Source of the DNA: Mytilus edulis
Taxonomy: Eukaryota > Mollusca > Bivalvia > Mytilida > Mytilidae
Direction of reading: 5' to 3'
DNA length: 64,000 bases
Assembly (NCBI RefSeq): GCF_963676685.1
Contig: NC_092353.1
Location: 13,272,361-13,336,360 of the forward strand
In this document: positions 44,855-57,000 of the stretch, in pieces
Layout of the letters: each line of letters starts with the position of its first letter
Numbering within the stretch: the stretch's first letter is position 1
Translations under genes and position numbers: made by a program
Notes under the pieces: generated by a model
Database searches by the model: none
Seen by the model: the letters and a program-made list of their open reading frames with translations, nothing else
Told to the model about the DNA's origin: nothing

Positions 44855-47800
44855 GTAAGCCCTCTTAAGATTGTATACGCTTAAATATGAATATCATCAG
44901 CAAAAACAAAGTTCATTAGAAAGAGACACATCCTTCTGTGTGAAAAACAAATTCTTTAAGTTCTATGATACTTAACATCACAGAAATGCTTGCAATTTTA
45001 AATTGCTAACCTATTTGCAATATCCATATAAAAATAAGAAAATGGGGTATGAATACTAATAACACAAACATCCATCAAAGGTCAAATTACGTGTGTTTAA
45101 GCAACTATAGCTCATCGTTCAAAGTACAAATATAAGGTTTCGGAAAGGCAAAATTTTAAACAATTCAAAACAATAACGAAAATCAGTTATGATGTATAAA
45201 GTAAAATCACAAAAATACTGAACTTAGAGGAAGATCAATTGGGAAATTCCATAATCACATGGCAAAATCAAATAGCAACGAACGGCAGTCCTTTGTTAGC
45301 ATTAGACAGTAGCCTGTGCAAGCCCCAGTATTAAGGATATTTTTAATAATCTTTTATTTATTTTCCAGACCATATGAGTATTCGGACCGTACACGTACTG
45401 TACTGGTGTGGACCGTATGTGTACTTTTTTCTAAATACGCACACGGTTTCACTGTACGCATAGGATCCGACTTATTTTAAGAATTTGGTCAATTTCGAAT
45501 GAATATAAAAAGTAGTTCAATTGTAAATGAATAAAAACTTTTAAATATGTTCACAGTTAAAACAAATGACGTGCATTTAAGCTGCTAATCCCCTGTATTT
45601 AGCATGTCAGTAATACATAAAATTTAGCTATGCTCATTTAAATTATCGAAAGTAAGCATGGTATAAAGCTTTCATCTTACTGCTAAGAGATGCAAATGCA
45701 AAAGAACATGCATTTAATAAAACTGGTAAATGTAAAACATTTGCTTGTGTCATCCTGGATGGGAGTGCCAAAAAAAGGATTCAGATAGACATTTGAAAAA
45801 AAAACTTAACTTCAATTAATTAAATACATATATGGTCAAGCTCGTACTACACCGTATGAGTATACTCATACGGTCCGACAATAAGAGTATACGCATACGG
45901 TATGGACTGTATGCGTACGGTCCAAATTCTCATATGGCCTGAAACATAAACACAGAGCAGGTGTTAGTTTATGTTTAAGCAATTACATAGGTACGTAGGG
46001 AATTTGTATTAGAATTTTCGGAATTATTATGACTTTTATAATCTTACACTTCATGACATTTCTCGTCTTCTAAGGCAATTGCGTAAACAAAGTAAATAGG
46101 TATTGTAATTTGATGCAAACCAAAAATTAAATTTCAGCTTGCTTATAAAGGCTTTTACTCATAAAATAACTGTATATAAAACTTTCGAGGGGTAAATACA
46201 GGTTTTACAACGAAGGATGATTGGCGGAATATCTGTATCACATAAAAGACATGTTACGTTTGCAATTTTTCACCTGTTCCTTTTTAACCAATAATTAATG
46301 AGAATTTTTTATATCTTTCATTCTTTTATTTAATATATTTTTCTTATTTAAGACAGTGTTCATCTAATAGAATGAATAGACTTAAGGTTTTAATCTAATA
46401 TGAGGCAGGCATTACCTGTAAATGGGGACGAAGTCTGTATGAATTATTTTTTTGTAACTTAATTATTTGTCAAAAAAAAAGAAACGGAAATACCGTAACG
46501 TTTCCGAGTTTGGTTCTGTTGTTAGGGATTTTAGTTGTGACGTTATTTAAATTATGACGTCATATGCAATGTAAACAAAGAAACGCTATCATTAGGTAAC
46601 GTTTTTTCATATCAAGGAATTATTAAAAATGAAATTGGTATTGCGCGTTTCTTCCTATTTTATACTAGACTGATAAATATATATTTTACTCAAAGTTTCA
46701 TACAAACAAGACCGGAAAAAGGAAGTATATTGTACATTTTTGCGCAGGTCCGGGATTTCAAAACATGACATAAAAAAAATTGAACGATTTTGAGTTCATT
46801 AGTACAATGAAAAATTCGGGAAATTTTCCCGAATTTTTTTTTTATTGAATTTTCTACTGTTATTGGGGACTTCGTCCCCATATTATGTGTCATTAACTAA
46901 AATAATCCCTTTAAAGTATCTGTTGATGCTTACATTGTTATCCCACAGTTTAATATTTTCCCGATTTTCCTGCCTATTTCTCGATGTTTTACGCGAGCGA
47001 ATTTGAATTGATGTATTATGTCCTTGTTATATGGTTAAAGATATAAACTTTTTCTCTAACATATAGAAAACATGTCTAATGAACGACAATTTTATTCGCA
47101 ACCACATAAACAAATTAAAATATGCGCCTCCATGCTCACCGCGATCTAACTATGTAAACATATGATTGGCCTAAATTTTTATGCTCCCAAACAAAATTTG
47201 GAGCATAAAGTAATTGATTTGTCTTTCGATCTGTCTATTCGTGTGTCCGAACAAAATGATGAACGGATGATTGATTTGCATGGAACTAATACGGTCAACT
47301 TCCCTTCTACTGAATATATTAAATTATTAAAAGTGTGCCTCCTTTTAATTAGAATTGAGAATAAAAACGGCGAGTGTGTCAAAAGACCAATAACTCGACA
47401 AACCTTGATATACAAGAAATTCTTTTTCTCAATGAATGAGCTGTTTTGTGAGCTCTTGTTGATATTGAAAGCTTACAACTTGTAACTAATGAGAGCATAT
47501 CAATTTGATAAAGCAGGAATTGTCAATGGTATTTGTTGATGCTAAATTTTACGTATATAAAAGTTGAATACACTTGCATTTATTGACTGTCATTAAAGTG
47601 AGAGGGTTAGCGCTATAGAACCAGGTTTAATCCACCATTTTCTACATTTGAAAATGCATGTACCAAGTCAGGAATATGACAGTTTTTGTCCATTCGTTTT
47701 TGATGCGTTTTGTTATTTGATTTTGCCATGTGATTATGGACTTTCCCAGTTGATCTTCCTCTAAGTTCGGTATTTTTGTGATTTTACTTTGTACTGTATT

Positions 47801-50800
47801 CTTGTCATGAAATGTTATTATTTTAGCGGTATATTTAACATAGCCATTAAGAGAGAGGTTTAGCTAGCCACAAAAAAGGCAGCAATAGTATAACGCTGTT
47901 AAAAAGTAATGCAAAGATTGAGAGACAACATTTGAAACAGATGGTGGGTTGAAAATTATTTTCGGCTAGCGAAACCACCGGGCTTTATGGGAATGTTATA
48001 TATTAACCAGGTTCAACCCACTTTTTTTCTAAAAATGTCCTGTACCAAGTCAGAAATATGACAGTTGTTTTCTAATAATTCGTTCCTATGTATGTTATTT
48101 TTGTGCTTCTGTTGTTTCATTGTTTTCCTCATACAGTTTGAAGTGTTTTCCTTGTTTTTAGTTTGTAACCCGGATTTGTTTTCTCTCAATCGATTTATAA
48201 CCTTTGAACAGCTGTATACCCACTGTTGTCTTATTTCCAAAAATACACATGCTTTCATCAGACTGAAAGACTACTTGCACAATCTAAAACTTATTTTTAA
48301 GTCGTCAACTTTTAACAAAATTCGACAAAAGTTACCATAACTTGCAAATTAAAAGTGGTCAATATAAGAAAATGCCAAGAAAAGACAGAGAGTGTAAAGT
48401 TTGCAAAATTGTAGACGAGGAGGAACACTTTTTCTTTTATCGCCTAAAAAGTAGTTATATGAGAACTACCATAATTAATGAAATTAAAACCCACTATCAT
48501 TAATTTAATCTGCTTGCGTAAAATACAAACACTTTTAAGATCTCAATAAAGATATAGACCCACACAGGCAAATATACCAAAGCTTAAAGATTTGTTCAAC
48601 GAAGCATATAAAAGATAAAAATATATAAAGAAAATAAAAAGAAGTCGTTTTGAAAATATTCCGGCCCCAAAAAAACCTACATTAGTGTCAAGACCTTTAG
48701 AAATGCCGTTTGTTGTGCCCAAATATTTGTCAAAAGTTTCAATTTTCGTCTGTTACTTTGATATGGCCATTACTGAGGAGACATAACTTGTTACAATTGG
48801 CATCTGGTATACTAAAATCAGTACAGTAAATTTGAGAACTGTTATTTCAAAAATGTTGCTATAGTCTTGAGATTATTATTTTTACTTAGTTAGTAAGTTA
48901 AAAACACATCTTCTATTTCCAAAATAAGGATGTCAACAATGAGAAAAAAAGCATTAAATTTAGTCGGCCAGAAAGACCCAACATGAAATATATAATAAAC
49001 AATTCGATTGAGAAAACTAAGAGTCTAAGTTATAACCAATCAATTAACGACAAAAAAATAAGACAAACATGAACAAACGACAACCACTGAACTTCATAAT
49101 CCTGACTTGGGAAAAGCACATGTGGCGGGATTATGTTTGTTTTACATCGTCCGTGTTACCATCAGTTTGTAGTACCTTTTCAAAGAAGAACAACCTCCTT
49201 ATGTTTTGTGTAGCTTCTTTCTTTCTTACCAAACTAGTTAGATACCCAGTTTGAAACGTGAACATTCAAACAATATAAACAAATATATATTTTTGTTTGT
49301 CAACAGGGCAAAGAGATACCAGAGCATACTGCCAGTTGTATGACCCAACAAATCAAAACAGAGTCCATGGAAGGCTAACCTTGCGTCAACAAGTATGAGG
49401 AAAAAAAATTAAGTTATTGCATTTGTTATATAACCTATTAGATAAAGATAAGTAAGTTTTCTGACAATAAGTTATTTGTGTTTTTGAAAACACACAGTAA
49501 TGCTTTGCAAAGTTGGTATTACGAACGTTTCCTCACATGTTTTCAATCAACCGAGTTCTATTCAAGCGAGAAACGTTACTGTACTCTATTAACTTGGTTA
49601 CTACCGCGTACAGGACAAGTTATTGATAAATGATCAAAGTCTAAGGTCAACATTGACACATATTTTGAATGATTAGTGCCCACTATACTAACATATAACA
49701 ATAAATATATCAAACACAATTTATAATTGCTGATCGCCCACAAGACTAGAAGGACACCGGATTTTATTATAATCTATCATAACAAACATAATATTTTATG
49801 CAAATAATATCTATATACATATAAACAATGCTTTCAATACGAAATGTAAACATTGACTCCGTCATAAACGAGCCCGCCGGCCAGAAAAAACCAACAACCA
49901 AGTTACCTTAGTCGATATGGAAACCTGTGTCCAAACCCTAATGCTCGGAAGATCGGCTCGAGAGTTGTACTTGGACAATACTTAAAGTAAGCTTATGTTT
50001 ACATCAACAAAATATCATCAAAATGTGTAATAGCAAACAAAAATACCAATATATTGTACAAAAACAAGAAAAATTCAAACAATAATAAACCAACATTAAA
50101 TCTGAACTTGACCCGTTCGAAGTTGGCGAGAGAATGGTCTGATAGGGAAATTAACCTGCGAAAAATTACCATTCATGTGATACTACAATTAATATCACGT
50201 GTCCATACATATATTGAAAGAACCGTTAGTACAATTATAATTTTCCTCTATACTTCGAAACGCGGAAAATTATAATTACAAATATGCCTGTTCTAGTTGG
50301 TTAAGCAGAAAAAATAAACAATTAACAATTAAAAGTTGTTACGTAAACATACTTTAACTTAGCAGTCATACATACATTATCTGAAACAGTCTTTTTATTA
50401 TTTTTGTTGATTTTTTAATAAACAACAAAAATTACTTCTGATTTTTAATGTTCATTGTTATGTGCCATTTCTAAGTGGCGATTACTTAAATATTTTTGAA
50501 CAGCCATATAAGAAAACGAAGGCGTAGTATGATTGATAATGAGACAACCATCATCCAGAGACCAAATGAAGTAACTGTCAACAAATTCAGTGCACAGTAT
50601 GGACTTTAAGAGAGAGTTAAACCCATATCTCATTGCATTGTAAGCTATTACAAAAATCTGAATTGACAATTCAAACAAAAAGCCGAAGGGCTGATAAATT
50701 TATAAAACAATGAACTTTGTTTTTTATTGTCAGCGACCACCAACAATCACTGAATTATATGTTCATTTTAACCAAACCTTAATCAAGCAGTACACATCCA

Positions 50801-53800
50801 TTTATTTAGTGTTAAGACCTGATAAACTGTCTGGAAAAACATTACATTGCGCGATGCAAAATACAAAATATAGACTGGTTGTATGACCATTAGTGCATAA
50901 CATGTATAGGAAAATATATTTAGTAAAGTTGATGTTTTTAATAACACAAATGACCTTTAACCCGATAAGAAAAAGTAACAGTAATATACCGGTGTTCAAA
51001 AGTCATATATCGATTGAGAGAAAACAAATCCAGGTTACAAACTAAAACCCACTAACTAATAAAAAAAAACATCAAATAATATAAGAGGAAAACAAAGAAA
51101 CAACAGGACCACTGAAGTGCAACAAACACAAACGGCAACATACATCTTAACGAACTTTATTATAATATGCCAGATAAGGAATAAAAATAATTCAGCATAT
51201 TTACCAATTTTACAACGAAAGAAGGCTTTTTATTAGTTTAATCAGATAAAGTTTCAAGTTCATAAAGTTTGTTTTTCTTTCTTTACTCTAGATCTAAAAA
51301 TTGCCGTATTAGTAACCCCTTTACACTTTCTAAATTACGTTTAAAATGTGATATTCGAATAAACAATATTTCATTAGTTGTTAGATGTATGGTGAAGCGT
51401 TGATTTTACCAGGGTTTTTTTCTCTCTTTTTTCCCTTTACCATGGTTTTCGCTATTTTTGTTAACCCTTTTTATACATTTATCCAAATAAGATCAAGAGA
51501 TGTTTTAGCAGATTTCTTGAGTCCTGTTTACACCAATTTCAGAAAAGGATGAAAAAAAAACGTCTTTTAGGTTCAATTTCTGTAAGTATTGACAATGCAT
51601 TTCCCCATAGAAACTCCCTTTACGGCTAAAACTGTACCAGTTTTACAATGAAGTTTTGAAAAAAATCATATCCTAGAATGGAAAGTTCATATGCGCTACT
51701 CATTAAAAAAAAGTGTAAAATATAGGGCTGTGCGGCATATATTCAACCTTACTATGCCCCGATCTTCTAAGAGTTTAAACTAACACAAAATTTCTTAACA
51801 ACCCAAGCCTCGACTGTAGGGTTACCACAGATTTCAAAATAAACAATATTCACATGTATATTTACTGGTAACATTCCTAAGTTATGTCTCTATGAGATGC
51901 AACCTACAGATTAGAACTGGGAACCAGTATGTAAACAAAATTAACTATCTATGAATATTCTAAATTAAATCTAAAAGAGGCGTGGTTCGAGAAACAGCTG
52001 TCTTCACTAAGTGCAACCTAAACAAACATTTATTTAAATAGAAAACTCTATAAACCACTTTTTCTCACATAAATACTCACTTAAAAGAACAATAAGAAAA
52101 TCACTGCAAATACTCAAGTTTACTTTTACTGTACATTTTATACCCCCTCCCCTGTTTCAAATTTTTAGAGATTTGAAAACAAGGCTTTAATTATTGCCAT
52201 TTAACCCTATTTGTCTGTTTAGTTTAAATAATATTTATTCAGATAAATCAACATTAAACGATATTATACAAATAAAACAATATGAAGGATTCAGAAACAA
52301 ACAATTTGCTTTTACAAATCTGTCTCCTTTGCCTGTTTTCTGACATCAAATGCGTAAAACTGGTTTTAAACTGTTCTGGTAACATATTGAAAGCATTTTA
52401 GAATACTATACATGTATTGTTTAACAGTCAATCATTCCAACATTCAAGATTATATAAATTATCCAATTCTGTCCCTATCTCCAGTCCACATCTTACTGTA
52501 TGCCTATTTGTCAATAAAAGTTCACATTTTCTGCCACAAATGGTCAGTTTAGAATTCTTGTCACAACAGTATCATTTGTATCATCTGAAATTTTGAGTCC
52601 TCAATGCTCATCAACTTTGTACTTATTTGGCTTTATAACTATTTTGATCTGAGCGTCACTGATGAGTCTTTATGAAGACAAAACGCGCGTCTGGCGTACT
52701 AAATTATAATCCTGGTACCTTTGATAACTATAAGCACCACTGAGTCGATGCTACTACTGGTGGACGTTTCGTCCCCGAGGGTACCACCAGCCCAGTAGTC
52801 AGCACTTCTGTGTTGACATGAATATCAATTATATGGTCTTTATTTAATAAATTGCCTGTTACAAAACTATGAATTGTTCGAAAAACTAAGGTATTTCTTA
52901 TCCCAGGAATAGATTACCGTACGGTGACCTAAAGCTGTTAATGTCTGTGTCATTTTGGTCTCTTGTGGACAGTTGTCTCATTGACAATGATACCACATCT
53001 TCTTTTTTTTTATATTAGCCGTATTTGGCACAACTTTTTAGAGTTTTGGATCCTCAATACTCATCAACTTTGTACTTATTTGGCTTTATAACTATTTTGA
53101 TCTGAGCGTCACTGATAAGTCTTTATGTAGACAAAACGCGCGTCTGGTGTACTAAATTATAATTCTGGTATCTTTGATAACTATTACTGTAACCATATAT
53201 CTGACACCATTTAGCAAATATATGAACTAAAAGTGTTAAAACAAAGCCTTATCTGCAATAGTTGTATTCATGCAGATACCAGTCTGATGTAAAATTCACT
53301 TAAAATGTTATAAAGATGACATCTAACATCTGATTTTTGCATTACTTCCAAGCAAAATTATTGTTTTTTATATCAAAACCTTTAAAATCATAAAATCATT
53401 GCATTTGCAAGTTTAATTATTTGTTTTATGACCCAGGGGGTAAGCAATTTTCTCTATTTTTCCCTGTGGGGCCACAAATTTCCTTAATTGTTCTGCTATT
53501 TCTAGCAATAAGTATTATTTAGTACATATTCAGGATAGAACACACTATGTTTTGTTTTGTTGTTATTTTTATATTTATAGCTTGTATTTTTTATGTCGCG
53601 ATGACAAAAAAACAGATTCAGGTGTTACGGCTTACTTTTGGGTTATCGACAGCACAAAAACACCCCACTAATAATGTGTATGTTCTCTTATTTCACCCAA
53701 TTTATGGCCTGTCAGCATTCTTTCCAATTTGATTTCGATGGATGACGATAGTTTGGTCCCTTTTTAGAAGAATATCTTTGAACTATTTGGAGGTCTCATG

Positions 53801-54017
53801 TAACAAGATGGTCACTATAATCATATTAAAAACTCTATGTTTTAAAGTATCATCTTCGGGAAGATTGTGTTTCTATACTGACGCCTGATGTAATTGACGT
53901 ATAATTGAAAATCAAATTACTACCATTATCTATATATACATATATAAACAAAAAGGCAACAGTAGTATACACATATATACATGACGCAATAATCAGTTCT
54001 GTGTTATCAAACAAGTA

Positions 54018-54051
<34 letters not shown>

Positions 54052-57000
54052 TTGAATATGAAATATACTAGATAATTAGTTGAATCATTTTAATTGTTTG
54101 AAAAATACATCTTAATATTTTGGGGTTTATCATGCTAACATTACTCTGGAACCGTTTATTGGTACAATGTAACACAAGGTTGTTACTAAACACATTCATA
54201 CTGATTGGATTGAAAAAATCAAAAATAAATTGCAAACATATCACATCTTATGGTATGTATGGGCCAAGTAAGCTTTTCTCATCACTTGCAATTGGCCGCC
54301 GTCGTCGTCGTCTGTCGTCCGTCGCCGTACGTTAACTTCTACAAAAATATTCTCCTCTGAAACTCCTGGGCCACATTAGCCAAATTTGACCACACTAAAC
54401 ATTGGGATATCTTATTTTAAAAATGTGTCCGATGGCCAGGCCAATCATCCAAGATGGCCACCATGGCTAAAATAGAACTTAAGGGTAAAATGTAGATGTT
54501 GGCTTTAATTTCTGCAAAGAAAGCATTTAGAGCAAATTCAACATGGTAATATTGTTCAGCAGGGCAAGATCTGTTTGCTGAGAAATTTTCAGACAAATCG
54601 GACAACCCGTTGTTTGGATACTGCCTCTGAACTTGTAATTAGAAAACATTGAATTTTTGGTTATTATCCTGAATATTATAATACATAGGGATAAACTGTT
54701 GACTGCTATTATGTTCAACACAGTCAGATCTACAAATAAGTAAGCATGACAAAAACTGTCTATTGACCCCTTTAAAGTCAAATTTAACAATTTTTCGTAA
54801 ATTTTTGTAATCTTTTACAAAAGTCATCTCCAAAAATAACCGAGACAAATTTTACCAAACTTGGCCACACTTCGCATTAGGGTATCTAGTTTAAAGAATG
54901 TGTCTCATGGCCCTGCCTGACAATTAAAATGGCAGATATGGCAAAAATAGAACATAGGGGAAAAAGCAGTTTTGGACTTATATTTCTGAAACTAAAGCAA
55001 AAGTATTACAGTTGCAGTAAATCATGCATCAATTCTAAATAAAAATATAAGGTGAGTGACACAGGCTCCTTGGAGCCTCTAATTATCATAAATCATAATT
55101 CTTGAAAAATATCACGTCATTTTTCAATTAATAGCGCACCATGTTTGAATAATAATAAAAGTAGTTCTAGTTTTTAACTAATGATTCGATATTTTTTTCG
55201 TTGATAGCAGTTGATACTTTTGCCAAAACAGTTTACGAATTTAAAGGCAGTTACATGTAGGTTTTAGGTTTTTTGTTTTACATATTCATAATGAATGCCC
55301 TGTTTTTTTTCCAAAGTTTACAACGGGTTGCATGATTTTGAACAATTACTATTTCAATTGCTCTTTAAAAAAGACAAACTTTGGATTTTCCCAATTTTTT
55401 TCTCGGTTGATAGAAATGGACCACAATTATTACAAATATCAAATAATGAAGTTGAATTTTGTAAGGAATATCTCATTAAATTACTTATTGTTTTTTTGCT
55501 CGATTAAAATTCCATTATGCTTACATTGAGTGAAATCAATCTTGGAGTAATTTTAGCTGTAAAAATATGAGGTGTGGTTGGGTTGTTGTCTGTTTCAAAC
55601 ATTTCCTATTTCTGTTCTTTATTCGATGGCTGAACATACCCTCCCGAAGTAGCCTATGGTTTTACGATCAGATCACAATTTCCTTAATCGTGTGCCTATC
55701 TGTTTTCGGGAAATGTGAAATAGGCATTATTATTGACTATAATTGTTGCTTAACACAAAGGTCGACATTGATTTTATTAAATCGGGTTACTCGTGTAAAA
55801 ATATTAACGTTACGTAAATCTTCAAATCCTTCAAAAGAATTAGAGAAATGTTTTAAACGATTATGATCTCGAATATGCATCATCAGTTTTTTATTATTTA
55901 ACTATAAGAGTAATGATAAGATATTTTTGTGTTAATTATGTACATTTTCATAGTTCTTTTCAAAAGTAAATATTAAAATTATCTGTTTACAAAGAAAGCA
56001 ACAGTTGATTATTCACGATATTGCCAGCGACGGAAAATGAACATTGCTATAATATATGCCTCTTTGTCGGATTTAATTAAGGTATTTTAATCAAAACTGG
56101 CGAAAAAGATAATTTTTCTATTTTGCCGGCGCCGTTTTGTTTAATAGTTCTGTCGAAAAATATTAAAAGTGTCATCTAAAAAATAACAAGCCAAATAGCC
56201 TTTGCTATATTAATATGGTACAGCCTAAAGAATAATCTATTTCTAGTTGTCAGCAACGGCAAAGTACCCACACTGGTTAATCATGTCGTACCAAATCGAT
56301 GGAAACGGTAAATTTTTGTATTTAATCAGTAACAGCTGCATTTTGCATTTTGTTTGGTTTAATGAACTTTTTATTGTTGCCATTTGTTACCCAGTTTAAG
56401 ATGCTAGTAGCTTAAGTTTGAAGATACTTTGTTTTCAGTTTTTGCTTACTTCACTAAATGTCTTGTTCTTCAATCTTGTTTTTTTACTCTAATCGACTAA
56501 ACCTACCTTCGAGGTAGGTAGCACTCGGGTTAAACGGTTTATTTCATGACGTTGAAGAGAAACTCTACCCGTTCGATTTAAACTCTACTTACGCAAGTAA
56601 CCCGAGTTTATCAAATCGAAATCAACCTAAGTGACAAACTTCTGTACATTGAGGAAGTGAATGAGTTAATACAATAATTACGAAGGTAAAATAGGTCCGT
56701 CTATTTAGAGGTAGCAAACAATTACTAAAAAATTCAAGAACGCAAACAGTATAAATGGTTGCCCGCTTTTTTTTTATATCTGAAATGTCTTTCTTAAGGA
56801 TAACAAAGAGAACGAAAAGGTTCAGTTAACATGAGACCAGTTCTTCTTTTTCATTACCATGACCCTTTCTGGTTAGTTGCTGCTCACAAGGAAGCTATTA
56901 AAGCAAGAGTTCCAAATGGTGAAGTTGAAGTCATCCTCTCGTAAAATTTACGAATGCAATCACGAGTTAATTGACCATTATGGAATAACCGTTTCTGAGA

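Larger units (their letters stand above)
52585..53190 (+). mobile_element. Retrozyme-like dimer in dismutase intron 2
   Basis: Two hammerhead-bearing units lie in the same orientation as the host gene, with cleavage positions after 52691 and 53144 (453 bp apart). About 100 bp of another repeat (with 'GGTCTCTTGTGGACAGTTG', roughly 52918-53015) sit between 'GATTACC' and 'AGCCGTATTTGGC'. Removing it leaves a unit of about 355 bp like those in the TLR cluster. Confidence 0.8.

Noticed and set aside
47162..47485. 107-codon plus-strand ORF
   Set aside because: It starts at a small inverted repeat typical of a dispersed element and shows no domain, so it is more likely a repeat than a gene.
56831..56944. 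40-codon ORF as an extra dismutase exon
   Set aside because: It belongs to a widespread mussel repeat and does not resemble dismutase.
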